Source: Ruegeria sp. R14_0 (GTDB taxonomy: Bacteria; Pseudomonadota; Alphaproteobacteria; Rhodobacterales; Rhodobacteraceae). From it: a stretch of DNA of 64,000 bases. Positions 35,725-44,482 of the stretch are shown here, piece after piece. The notes beneath the pieces are model-generated. The model ran no database searches and was not told where the DNA came from. It was given only the letters and a program-made list of their open reading frames with translations. The position numbers were made by a program, and so were the translations under genes. Positions within the stretch are counted from its first letter, which is position 1; the number at the start of each line of letters is the position of its first letter. The stretch is from assembly GCF_017743975.1 (NCBI RefSeq), contig NZ_JAGHRC010000006.1, forward strand, positions 186,001 to 250,000, read 5' to 3'.

Positions 35725-37350
35725 CTAGGACCCGAAGGTTTCAAAGTGAATTTGACTTTTTGGCACACCTGCTGCTTCGAGCCCTGTCTGTAGCCCAGTT
35801 ACGAAACCGGCAGGCCCGCACAACAAATACTGAGCGTCATCGCCTGCACACAGCGCCAACAGCTCGTTTGCAGTGATCCGGCCTTGGACATCGAAATCCC
35901 GGCCCAATTGATCGGTACTGACCGGGGCGCTGTAATAGACACGCTTTCCCGTGTTGCGGTTCGCTGCAATCAACTGGTCTACTTCGTCGCGCAGGGCGTG
36001 ATGGTGGCCGTTGCGCGCGCCGTGAACAAACCACACCGGGCGGTCGCCGTTTTGCTGAACGCTCTGGTAAAGCATGGCCACCATCGGGGTCAGGCCGACA
36101 CCTGCACTGACCAGAACCAAAGGGTTATTGCCTTCAGGGATCACGAAATCACCAGCAGGGGGCCGAGCCTCGATAACGTCACCTACCTCGATCTTGTCAT
36201 GCAGGAATGTCGAAGCTGCGCCTTGGGGCTCTCGCTTGACGGTGATCCGAAAGTGCTCATTGCCCGGATTGCCCGAAAGTGAATATGTCCGCCGCACTTT
36301 TGTTTTTAGATGCGGAATGTCGAGCGCAATGGGTAGATGCTGGCCCGCTTGAAAAGAGGCCAGCGCGTGCCCGTTTGCAGGTACAAAGTGGAAAGAGGTT
36401 ATATTCTCGGCTTCCTTGACCTTGTCCGCCACCATCAGTTTTGTCGATGACGCCGGTTGCGCTGACCACCGCAGCGACAGCGCCTCTGGCCGTTCGACTA
36501 CTGCGTCGACCTGTACGTCGATCATGCGCAGGATGTTTGGATCTTGTGCCTCTGCCGGCGTCCAGTCGATCTCGGCACGGCCCGTCAAGTGCAGCAACCC
36601 ACCGCTCGCGAAGTCGACAAACAGCAACCCGATGCGCGGATCCTCCAGAAGGTTTCCAATCGTGTTGAAAAAGTTGTTGCCGGAATAGTCCGGGATCCGC
36701 AGTTGGTTGGGACCAATCACGCGGACAAATCCAGGCTCTCCCCCACGATGCGAGGCATCAAACCCATCGGATGCGAGCCCTTGCGGACCATGTCGCCCAG
36801 AGCCGATGAACAAGGTATCTGCCCGGGTTATGTGCGCGATCTGCGCTGGGCTGAGGTGGTCCGAAACAACGGGTTTTGCATCCTTGTTTCGCGCGACACG
36901 CCACCAATCTCGCTCATTGATGTATTGCGGGCAGTTTCCGAAGGTTTGTCGGATATCGATGGCAAGCCCGTTTTCGATTGGCCGAGTCCGACCGCTCAGC
37001 CTGTTGCGGCGGCGTGTGGCCAATTCAATTCCGACCACGCCAATATCGGCGCCGTTGCCTAAGGCCTGCGCCAGCGGGTCCGATGGATCAAGGTGAGTGT
37101 TCAGCTCCAGCGTTCGGGGATCGGATGCCTCAACAAAGCCGTCTGGGCCTTCGATGATCGTGGCCCAAACGCGCCCCTCTGCGTCACCAGAGGCGGCGAC
37201 CAGAAAGGGCTGAGCCTGATAGAAATCTCGGTGCTGGTCAGGCATGAAATCCCGAATAAACGGCGCGGCCTGCTCGGCGATATGGCCTGCGCCTGCGCGA
37301 TGTTGCGCCGCCAATTCGCCTGCGTGAAACGGAATATCTGAGCGGGACAT
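35725..37350 (-). CDS. PNPOx-like flavin domain fused to ferredoxin-NAD(P) reductase module
   Basis: 541 residues: an N-terminal pyridoxamine-phosphate-oxidase-like split barrel (about 35-300, with QPFLVAASGDAEGRVWATII and LLFVDFASGGLLHLTG), then an FAD-binding barrel (about 310-405, RRTYSLSGNPGNEHFRITVK) and an NAD(P) domain (about 410-541, LVLVSAGVGLTPMVAML, YLLCGPAGFVTGLQ). It ends right after the NAD domain. Related fusions often carry a further C-terminal 2Fe-2S domain, which is absent here with no sign of a frameshift. Probably a cytoplasmic NAD(P)H oxidoreductase; the acceptor is unknown. Transcribed 36 bases after the GST gene and likely under the divergent LysR. Confidence 0.82.
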   Translation of the reverse strand: MSRSDIPFHAGELAAQHRAGAGHIAEQAAPFIRDFMPDQHRDFYQAQPFLVAASGDAEGRVWATIIEGPDGFVEASDPRTLELNTHLDPSDPLAQALGNGADIGVVGIELATRRRNRLSGRTRPIENGLAIDIRQTFGNCPQYINERDWWRVARNKDAKPVVSDHLSPAQIAHITRADTLFIGSGRHGPQGLASDGFDASHRGGEPGFVRVIGPNQLRIPDYSGNNFFNTIGNLLEDPRIGLLFVDFASGGLLHLTGRAEIDWTPAEAQDPNILRMIDVQVDAVVERPEALSLRWSAQPASSTKLMVADKVKEAENITSFHFVPANGHALASFQAGQHLPIALDIPHLKTKVRRTYSLSGNPGNEHFRITVKREPQGAASTFLHDKIEVGDVIEARPPAGDFVIPEGNNPLVLVSAGVGLTPMVAMLYQSVQQNGDRPVWFVHGARNGHHHALRDEVDQLIAANRNTGKRVYYSAPVSTDQLGRDFDVQGRITANELLALCAGDDAQYLLCGPAGFVTGLQTGLEAAGVPKSQIHFETFGS

Positions 37351-37386
37351 GATGTTTCCTTTCCTGGCAGGCTGCGCTTTGGCCGT

Positions 37387-38007
37387 TCAGGCGACGAGGC
37401 CAGCGGCGGTGGTGGGCATTGGTTCAAACCCGTCCAACGCCTCGAACCGCGCGATCCATGCGCGAACGTTGGGGTATGGGTCGAGCGAGACGTTCCCTTC
37501 GGGCGCATGAGCGGTATAGGAATAGGCGGCAACGTCCGCGATGGTCGGCCGATCACCGACCAGCCAATCCCGGCCGTTCAGTCCCCGTTCCAGTTTCTGT
37601 AAGGCCTTGGCCGCTGTTGCGGCTGCGAAGTCTGGGTTAAGCGGAGCGCCAAAGACGGTGATCAGCCTTGCCGCGCAGGAACCAAAAGCAATTTCACCGG
37701 CTGCAAGGGTTAACCAGCGCTGCATCGCGGCCTCATCCACTGCGTCGGTTGGTATCCAATCCGGGGCGTATGATCGCGCAAGATAGACAAGTATGGCATT
37801 GGAATCAGACACCACAACTTTGCCGTCTTCAAGGACCGGCACTTGCCCATCGGGGTTCATGGCCAGAAACTCGGGCGATTTATGCGCGCCTGCGGCCAGA
37901 TCGACGAAAACGGCCTCGTGTGCGATCCCGGCCAGTTTAGCGAACACCAACGCGCGGTGTGCATGGCCGGACAGCGGAAAGTGGTGGATGCGAACTGTGT
38001 TGGCCAT
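37387..38007 (-). CDS. Glutathione S-transferase family protein
   Basis: 206 residues with an N-terminal thioredoxin-fold domain (about 1-80; DGQVPVLEDGKVVVSDSNAI is the glutathione-binding cis-Pro/Asp-Ser region) and an all-helical C-terminal domain (about 90-200, LVGDRPTIADVAAYSY). The N-terminal catalytic residue would be near HHFPLSGHAHRAL. Probable role in glutathione conjugation or reduction of a small electrophile with the downstream oxidoreductase. AGGAGC precedes the start; divergent from a LysR gene 116 bases away. Confidence 0.88.
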   Translation of the reverse strand: MANTVRIHHFPLSGHAHRALVFAKLAGIAHEAVFVDLAAGAHKSPEFLAMNPDGQVPVLEDGKVVVSDSNAILVYLARSYAPDWIPTDAVDEAAMQRWLTLAAGEIAFGSCAARLITVFGAPLNPDFAAATAAKALQKLERGLNGRDWLVGDRPTIADVAAYSYTAHAPEGNVSLDPYPNVRAWIARFEALDGFEPMPTTAAGLVA

Positions 38008-38077
38008 CTGAAGGCTCCTGTCATGATCAAATTGATGTCTTGGGGGGATAAGTAGCGCTTGCCAATTCAGATGATAA

Positions 38078-38093
38078 TCGCCACTTTTGGCGA
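38078..38093. promoter_or_regulatory. Inverted repeat in GST/LysR divergent spacer
   Basis: TCGCCA-CTTT-TGGCGA is a perfect 6-bp inverted repeat with flanking TAATC and GATTA, 30 bases before the LysR start. A likely LysR binding site that also lies upstream of the GST operon. Confidence 0.45.
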
Positions 38094-38123
38094 AAGATTA
38101 AGACCTGAAAGGGCGCAATAGAC

Positions 38124-39023
38124 ATGGACAAAATTGATCGAATGCGCGCCTTTGCGCTGGTGGCAAAGAATGCCTCGTTCACCCGGGCGGCCCAACGGCT
38201 GGGGCGGTCGGCACGGCTGGTCAGCAAATATGTGGCGGATTTGGAAGACTCGCTGGGCGTCCAGCTTTTGAACCGAACCACGCGGAGCGTGTCGTTGACC
38301 GAAGCCGGGGCCACCTATCTGGCAATGTGTGAGCCGTTGCTGGATGGTTTCGACGAACTGGAAGAGACGGTCAGAAATGCCCAGCAATCCTTGCGCGGTG
38401 TGATACGCATTTCAGCGCCCACGGGATTTGGGTCGATACGACTGGCCCCGTCGCTTGCTGCCTTTGCCAAGCAGCACCCCGAAGTCGAGATTGATCTGAA
38501 CCTGTCGGACCGTCGGGTGTCGATCATCGAAGAAGGTCTGGACCTTGCCATTCGGATCGGTCCGTTGCGCGACAGTTCATTGCGTGTTCGCCAGTTGGGG
38601 CCAATGCCTTTGATCGTGTGTGCTTCGCCCGACTATCTGCGGCAGGCGGGTACGCCTTCACAGCCTGGGGCGCTTACCCAGCATGAATGCGTTTTGGACG
38701 GCACCATGAGCGACACGGCGATATGGCGGTTCGACATCAACGGAGAGGACGTGGCCATCCCGGTCAAAGGGCGGTTTCAGGCAAATGCTCCGGCTGCTGC
38801 GGCCCGGCTGGCAGCAGCGGGTGTGGCCGTCGCCAGATGTCCGGCCTACACGGTGGCCAGCGCGCTGAATTCCGGCGAACTGGTTGAACTTTTTCCCGAA
38901 CACCGCGTGACGCCTTTCGTGGTTGCTGCATTGTTTCCGCAAAACCGCCGCCTCACGACCCGTGTGCGCGCCTTGATCGACCACCTGGCCGCCGATGATC
39001 TGATTTGTAACGCGGGTGCGTGA
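38124..39023 (+). CDS. LysR-family transcriptional regulator
   Basis: 299 residues: a winged helix with MRAFALVAKNASFTRAAQRLG and a LLNRTTRSVSLTEAG wing, then an effector domain from about residue 90 (RGVIRISAPTGFG). It belongs to the CrgA/PecT-like LysR subgroup. Divergent from the GST and PNPOx/FNR operon, which is its most probable target. The gene ends 39 bases before the convergent nasA stop. Confidence 0.88.
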   Translation: MDKIDRMRAFALVAKNASFTRAAQRLGRSARLVSKYVADLEDSLGVQLLNRTTRSVSLTEAGATYLAMCEPLLDGFDELEETVRNAQQSLRGVIRISAPTGFGSIRLAPSLAAFAKQHPEVEIDLNLSDRRVSIIEEGLDLAIRIGPLRDSSLRVRQLGPMPLIVCASPDYLRQAGTPSQPGALTQHECVLDGTMSDTAIWRFDINGEDVAIPVKGRFQANAPAAAARLAAAGVAVARCPAYTVASALNSGELVELFPEHRVTPFVVAALFPQNRRLTTRVRALIDHLAADDLICNAGA

Positions 39024-39062
39024 TCCAAGTCTGTTTTTTGGATTTTCGTTGTGGGCAATGAC

Positions 39063-41714
39063 CTAGACCCGCTCGCGTTGCCTTGTGTTCCTGTTCGCCT
39101 TTTCGGAATGCTCATTGATCAGATCGGAAAGCTCTGGCCGACAGGAACCGCAATTTGTTCCCGCCTGAAGGGCATTGCCAAGTGTTTCCACATCCAGGGC
39201 CAGCCCATCTTCAATTGCATGGATAATGGATTTCATCCCGACACCGAAGCACGAGCAGACGATTGGCCCACGATCTTCTTCGTCAGAAACAGAACGACCG
39301 GACAGTATCTGTTGGAGCCCGACCTCTGGCAAAGTCGCAAGGTAGTCTCGCATCAGCGTCACTGGTTTGCGGGAAACAAACAGTGCTGCCAAAACGTGCT
39401 GCCCGTCTGAGAAGGCAATGCGAAAGGACCCTCGTTGTTGGTCTTCCACCAAGATACATGAAGCACCCGGCAAACCGAACCACTCTCGGGCGGTGCTTTC
39501 CCAATCTGCGACGGGTTGACACCCGGCCAATTCGGTCCTGAAGCCTTGGCCAGTTTTTACGGTTGCCCAATAATCAGCTGTGAAAACTGCCGCGCTGGAC
39601 GACACCGCAAACCCGTACCAAGCTGCCTTCATCGGCCGAATAGACACGGCCGCTGCCTTGCTTTCCGGCTGACCAGAAATAGGGTCTGTTGCGCTGGGCA
39701 CCAGCACATCCACTCGTGCGGATGGTGCGGTTTCGCCCGTCCAATGGATCGGTGCAAAAACCTGACCGGGTGCGACAGAGTCTGTGATACGCAGCCGGAA
39801 GATGCCTTGTCCGATGGCGCTTTGAACTTCGACCAAATCGGCGGGTTTTAGGTTCAGGCGACTGGCATCGTCGGGGTTCACGTCGACAAAGGGCTCAGCC
39901 AAATGCGTTGACAGGCGGGGCGACAGGCCTGTGCGGGTCATTGTATGCCACTGATCCCGGTTGCGACCGGTATTCAATAGAAACGGATAGTGCGCAGACG
40001 GTTCCGCTTTGGGTGGCCGATGGGTTACGGGTACGAAACGGGCTTTTCCGTCTGGATGGAAAAACTGCCCGTCGCCAAAGTAGCGCCCGCCAGTTTTTCC
40101 GACTGTCACCGGCCAGCGTGTCGGTTCCAATTCGGCGTAGTCTTCGTCGTCAATCTCTGCAAAAACAGAAATGTCGAAGTCTTTGCCCAGTGATCCTGCG
40201 ATGGATGATAGGGCGGCATGTTCGCGAAAAATTTGGGCTGGTGAGGAATAGTCAAATGCGTCATTCCATCCCATGCGGCGGCCGACTTCGGCTAGGATAT
40301 CCCAATCCGCCCGCGCTTGCCCCGGAGGTTCCAAAGCAGCGCGTTGTCTGCTGATTGTGCGATCTGAATTGGTGACAGTGCCGCTTTTTTCGGCCCAGCC
40401 CGCGGCCGGTAGCAGTACGTCAGCAAGTCGGGCGGTATCTGTCTGCGCCGTAAGGTCGCTAACAACCGTGAATGGGCAGTTTTCGATTGCTGCCTTCACG
40501 CGATCAGCCTCGGGCATCGTGACCGCGGGGTTGGTGTGAATGACCCAAAGTGCTCTGATCTGACCTGTTTCAACAGCGCGAAACAAGTCCACGGCTTTCA
40601 GCCCCTGTTTCACTGGCATGGATGGCGCCTTCCAGAAGTCTTGGACGGCGCTGCGGTGATCTGCGTTTTCAATATCAAGGTGGCACGCCAGCATGTTGGC
40701 CAAGCCGCCGACTTCCCGACCACCCATCGCGTTGGGCTGTCCGGTGACCGAAAACGGGCCCATACCGGGCCGTCCAATGCGACCCGTAGCAAGATGGCAA
40801 TTCAGGATCGCATTAACCTTGTCCGTACCGCTTGAGGACTGGTTTACGCCCTGGCTGAAGACGGTTACGACACGCTGTGTTTTGACCCAGAGATCGCAGA
40901 AAGCTTTGATTTTTGAAGGAGGCAGCCCCGTGACCGCTGGATCGTCCTGCTCAGCCGTGCTGATGGCCTTTGCGAAATCAACGGTGCGTTCCAGAAAACT
41001 CGGGTCAGCATGCCCTCCTTCGTGGATTTTGCGTAGCAGTTGATTGAACAAGGATACGTCGCTGCCCGGATTCAGCACCAGATGCAGATCGGCCTGATCG
41101 CAACTGGCCGTCCGACGCGGGTCTATCACGACAATCTTTGTTCCGCGGTCCTGCCGCGCGGCCAAGACCCGCTGGTAAAGCACCGGATGGCACCATGCGA
41201 GGTTGGATCCCACCAGCACGACCAGATCGGCCTGATCGAGATCCTCATAAGTCCCCGGAACCGTATCTGCGCCAAAAGCGCGTTTATGCCCTGCTACGGT
41301 TGAGGCCATGCAAAGCCTCGAATTGGTGTCGATATTTGCCGAACCAATGAACCCCTTCATCAGTTTGTTGGCGACGTAATAATCCTCGGTCAGCAACTGG
41401 CCGGAGACATAGAATGCCACGCTGTCCGGCCCGTGTTCCTTGATGGTGGCCGTGAATCGATCGGCCACCAGTTGCAGTGCGTTGTCCCAGCTTGTGTCTT
41501 GACCGAACGCACGCGGGGCCAGCAATCGGTGGTCAAGCCCGACGGTTTCACCCAAGGCCAGTCCTTTCGAACACAAACGCCCGTAGTTCGCTGGGTGATC
41601 CGGGTCTCCCCGCACCGCCAGTCCTCCGGTGCCATCGGGCCGCAAAAGAACACCGCAACCAACGCCGCAATAGGCGCAGGTCGAGCGAACTTCAGGCAGG
41701 CTGGTGCCATCCAT
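39063..41714 (-). CDS. nasA: Assimilatory nitrate reductase catalytic subunit
   Basis: 883-residue cytoplasmic molybdoenzyme reducing nitrate to nitrite. N-terminal 4Fe-4S motif CAYCGVGCGVLL with the fourth cysteine in GRLCSKG, the bis-MGD molybdopterin oxidoreductase core, a molydopterin-binding domain (about 600-720), and a C-terminal BFD-like 2Fe-2S domain (CSCFGVGMKSII, GTNCGSCRPEL). The C-terminal cluster is typical of NADH- or ferredoxin-linked NasA/NasC. The start overlaps the nirD stop as ATGA. Last gene of the nas operon; no siroheme synthase (cysG) follows. Confidence 0.95.
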   Translation of the reverse strand: MDGTSLPEVRSTCAYCGVGCGVLLRPDGTGGLAVRGDPDHPANYGRLCSKGLALGETVGLDHRLLAPRAFGQDTSWDNALQLVADRFTATIKEHGPDSVAFYVSGQLLTEDYYVANKLMKGFIGSANIDTNSRLCMASTVAGHKRAFGADTVPGTYEDLDQADLVVLVGSNLAWCHPVLYQRVLAARQDRGTKIVVIDPRRTASCDQADLHLVLNPGSDVSLFNQLLRKIHEGGHADPSFLERTVDFAKAISTAEQDDPAVTGLPPSKIKAFCDLWVKTQRVVTVFSQGVNQSSSGTDKVNAILNCHLATGRIGRPGMGPFSVTGQPNAMGGREVGGLANMLACHLDIENADHRSAVQDFWKAPSMPVKQGLKAVDLFRAVETGQIRALWVIHTNPAVTMPEADRVKAAIENCPFTVVSDLTAQTDTARLADVLLPAAGWAEKSGTVTNSDRTISRQRAALEPPGQARADWDILAEVGRRMGWNDAFDYSSPAQIFREHAALSSIAGSLGKDFDISVFAEIDDEDYAELEPTRWPVTVGKTGGRYFGDGQFFHPDGKARFVPVTHRPPKAEPSAHYPFLLNTGRNRDQWHTMTRTGLSPRLSTHLAEPFVDVNPDDASRLNLKPADLVEVQSAIGQGIFRLRITDSVAPGQVFAPIHWTGETAPSARVDVLVPSATDPISGQPESKAAAVSIRPMKAAWYGFAVSSSAAVFTADYWATVKTGQGFRTELAGCQPVADWESTAREWFGLPGASCILVEDQQRGSFRIAFSDGQHVLAALFVSRKPVTLMRDYLATLPEVGLQQILSGRSVSDEEDRGPIVCSCFGVGMKSIIHAIEDGLALDVETLGNALQAGTNCGSCRPELSDLINEHSEKANRNTRQRERV

Positions 41715-42046
41715 CAGGCTGCGCTCCGCCGGGCAACTGCGCTGTCATCCAGCAGGATGCGCCCGTCTTCAAGACGCACGGGATAGGTGGTTATGCGGCC
41801 ATCGTCAGCGCCTTGCGCTTCGCCGGAGTTCAGGTCGAATACCCAGTTGTGCAGGGGGCATGTCACCGACTGTCCATGCACGATGCCTTCGGACAGCGGC
41901 CCGCCCTTATGGGGGCAGCTGTTGGTGGCTGCGAACACCTCGGCCTCGGCGGTGCGGAAGACGGCGATGCAGCCGATATGGGTTTTAACCAGACGCGCCC
42001 CGCGCAAGGGGACCTCGTCGATATGTCCGATGTCGATCCAGCTCAT
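41714..42046 (-). CDS. nirD: Nitrite reductase small subunit (Rieske-type)
   Basis: 110-residue Rieske-fold partner of NirB. Unlike NirD proteins that lost the cluster, it keeps both Rieske motifs, CPHKGGPL and CPLHNW, so a 2Fe-2S centre is expected. ATG 42046 (MSWIDIGH) overlaps the nirB stop; the nasA start overlaps its own stop, so all three are translationally coupled. Confidence 0.94.
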   Translation of the reverse strand: MSWIDIGHIDEVPLRGARLVKTHIGCIAVFRTAEAEVFAATNSCPHKGGPLSEGIVHGQSVTCPLHNWVFDLNSGEAQGADDGRITTYPVRLEDGRILLDDSAVARRSAA

Positions 42047-44478
42047 TCCGCGGCCTCCAGTGTGAAATCTGCAATTGGCGCGTAGGTCTGCGCTTTTTCT
42101 TTGACGTGTTCGGCCCACGGGTCCTTGCGGTAGATGCTTTGCGACAGCTCGAACCGTTCGACCAAGGCAGCGCGGTTTTCAAGGTCGTCCACGACCTGCG
42201 CCTTGACCCAATCCATGCCCACCTTGCCCAGCCATTTGTACAGACGGTCCAAGTATTTACCGCCTTCGCGGTAGGCCTGGGTGGCAGCCATCACAACCTC
42301 TATGGCCTCGTCTTCGCTGGGCACCTGACACAGCAGCTCGGTCTCTTTCACATCCATACCAGCAGCCCCGCCGATGCTGATCTGATAGCCCGAGTCCACG
42401 CAGACCACGCCAATATCCTTGCAAGTCGCCTCGGCACAGTTACGGGGGCAACCGGACACAGCCAGCTTCAGTTTGTGAGGTGTCCACGACCCCCACAGGA
42501 TTTTCTCCAGCTTGATGCCAAGCCCGGTGCTGTCCTGCGTGCCAAACCGGCAATGATCGGTCCCGACGCAGGTTTTCACCGTGCGCAGGCCTTTGGAATA
42601 GGCATGCCCCGAGACCAGACCGGCCTGATTTAGGTCCGACCAAATCGCAGGCAGATCCTCACCCTTCACGCCTAGCAGGTCGATGCGCTGACCACCCGTG
42701 ACCTTGACGGTCGGTACGTCATACTTGTCGGCAGCATCTGCAATGGCGCGCAGTTCTTCGGGAGTGGTGATCCCGCCCCACATGCGCGGCACAACGCTGA
42801 ATGTACCGTCCTTCTGGATATTGGCGTGCTTGCGTTCGTTGACGAAGCGGCTTTGCGGGTCGTCCTGATACTCCAGCGGCCAATCTGCCAGTAGGTAGTA
42901 GTTGATTGCCGGACGGCAGACATGGCAGCCATTGGGCGTTTTCCAGCCGAGCTCCTGCCAGACGGCGGCCTGGCTTTTCAGTTCCTGCCCTTTTATCAAT
43001 CGGCGCACATCCTCATGCGTCAGGTCGGTGCAGCCGCAGATCGGTTGCGCCGTTGGCATTTGGAACTCGTCGCCCAGAGTGACTTGCAAAACCTGCTCAA
43101 CCAGCCCCGTGCATGTCCCGCACGAGGCGCTGGCCTTGGTGCTTGCACGCACAGCGCCCAGATCGCTGGCACCTGCGTTGATCGCCTCGACGATGTTGCC
43201 TTTGCATACGCCGTTGCAGCCGCAAATCTCCGCCTCAGGCGGCAATGCTGCAACGGCTGAGAGAGGGTCCGCGGTATCGCCCCCCTGATACGCTGGCCCG
43301 AAGATCAGCGTTTCTCGCATTTCTTCGATGCTGGTGCCGTCCTTGATCAGGCCAAAGAACCAGCTGCCATCGGCGGTGTCGCCATACATGACCGCGCCAA
43401 CCAGACGATCCTCTTCGATGACCAGCCGCTTGTAGACACCGCGCGACGGGTCGCGAAACACTATGTCCTCACGCCCCGGGCCGTCAGCGAAATCGCCAGC
43501 ACTGAACAGATCACAGCCGGTGACTTTTAGCTTGGTCGACAGGGTTTTCTGCGCAAACGTGGCCTCTTCGTCCAACAAGACCTGCGCCACCACCTTCGCC
43601 TGATCGTAAAGCGGGGCGACAAGGCCAAAGACTTCCCCATCATGTTCGACGCATTCGCCCACGGCGTAGACGTCCGGGTCCGAGGTCAGCATCTGGTCAT
43701 CCACATGGATACCACGCCCTATGGCCAGCCCGGTCTCTTGGGCCAGCGCCGTATTCGGTCGAATGCCCACGGCCATGACCAACAGATCACAGGGCAGCTC
43801 CGTCCCGTCATCCAGCAGCAACGCGCGAACCTTGCCGTCTTGCCCGATGATCTCCTTTGAATTCGCCTGCAAGCAGATTTTGATGCCTTTTTCTTCCAGC
43901 GATTTCTTCAGCAGATAGCCAGCGGCTTCGTCCAGCTGACGCTCCATCAGGTGGCCCATGATATGGACCACGGTCACATCGACCCCATGCGCAGCCATGC
44001 CCGCGGCTGCTTCAAGCCCCAGCAGGCCGCCCCCAATCACGACAACCTTGTTGTCCGGGCCCATGCCCATCATCTGCTGGGTGTCTTCCAGATCGCGATA
44101 GGCGATCACACCTTCCAGATCATGACCGGGCAGAGGGATAATGAACGGATTTGAACCCGTCGCGATCACCAGCTTGTCGTAGGGAACATGTCCGTTGGCC
44201 CCCTCGACCACCTTCATTTCGCGGTCGATCTTGGCCACCTTTTCACCGAAACGGCAGGCGATACCACGCTCGGCGTACCAGGCGTCGTCATGGGTGACGA
44301 TCTCTTCATAGGTCTTCTCGCCCGACAGAACCGGGCTGAGCATGATGCGGTTGTAGTTTCCGCGTGGCTCGGCGTTGAACAGGGTGATGTCGAACGCATC
44401 GGGCGCAGCGTCGGTCAGGTGCTCCAACACCCGGCCCGAGGCCATCCCTGCGCCAATGACAACAAGTCTTTGTTTCAT
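42043..44478 (-). CDS. nirB: NAD(P)H-nitrite reductase large subunit
   Basis: 811-residue cytoplasmic siroheme enzyme reducing nitrite to ammonium. Order: a FAD/NAD(P) reductase module (about 1-310, VVIGAGMASG, VVIGGGLLGLEAAAG), two BFD-like 2Fe-2S segments (CGCNGVCKGN near 420, CGCTDLTHEDV near 485), a ferredoxin-like half, and the siroheme/4Fe-4S domain with CVGTDHCRFG and SGCPRNCAEATC. ATG 44478 opens directly into the FAD motif; the open frame upstream lies inside the ABC gene and is non-coding. Four bases follow the nrtCD stop. Confidence 0.96.
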   Translation of the reverse strand: MKQRLVVIGAGMASGRVLEHLTDAAPDAFDITLFNAEPRGNYNRIMLSPVLSGEKTYEEIVTHDDAWYAERGIACRFGEKVAKIDREMKVVEGANGHVPYDKLVIATGSNPFIIPLPGHDLEGVIAYRDLEDTQQMMGMGPDNKVVVIGGGLLGLEAAAGMAAHGVDVTVVHIMGHLMERQLDEAAGYLLKKSLEEKGIKICLQANSKEIIGQDGKVRALLLDDGTELPCDLLVMAVGIRPNTALAQETGLAIGRGIHVDDQMLTSDPDVYAVGECVEHDGEVFGLVAPLYDQAKVVAQVLLDEEATFAQKTLSTKLKVTGCDLFSAGDFADGPGREDIVFRDPSRGVYKRLVIEEDRLVGAVMYGDTADGSWFFGLIKDGTSIEEMRETLIFGPAYQGGDTADPLSAVAALPPEAEICGCNGVCKGNIVEAINAGASDLGAVRASTKASASCGTCTGLVEQVLQVTLGDEFQMPTAQPICGCTDLTHEDVRRLIKGQELKSQAAVWQELGWKTPNGCHVCRPAINYYLLADWPLEYQDDPQSRFVNERKHANIQKDGTFSVVPRMWGGITTPEELRAIADAADKYDVPTVKVTGGQRIDLLGVKGEDLPAIWSDLNQAGLVSGHAYSKGLRTVKTCVGTDHCRFGTQDSTGLGIKLEKILWGSWTPHKLKLAVSGCPRNCAEATCKDIGVVCVDSGYQISIGGAAGMDVKETELLCQVPSEDEAIEVVMAATQAYREGGKYLDRLYKWLGKVGMDWVKAQVVDDLENRAALVERFELSQSIYRKDPWAEHVKEKAQTYAPIADFTLEAAE

Positions 44479-44482
44479 GGGT

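Noticed and set aside
39024..39062. Siroheme synthase (cysG) as end of the nas operon
   Set aside because: Only 39 bases separate nasA from the convergent LysR gene; no cysG is present in the window.
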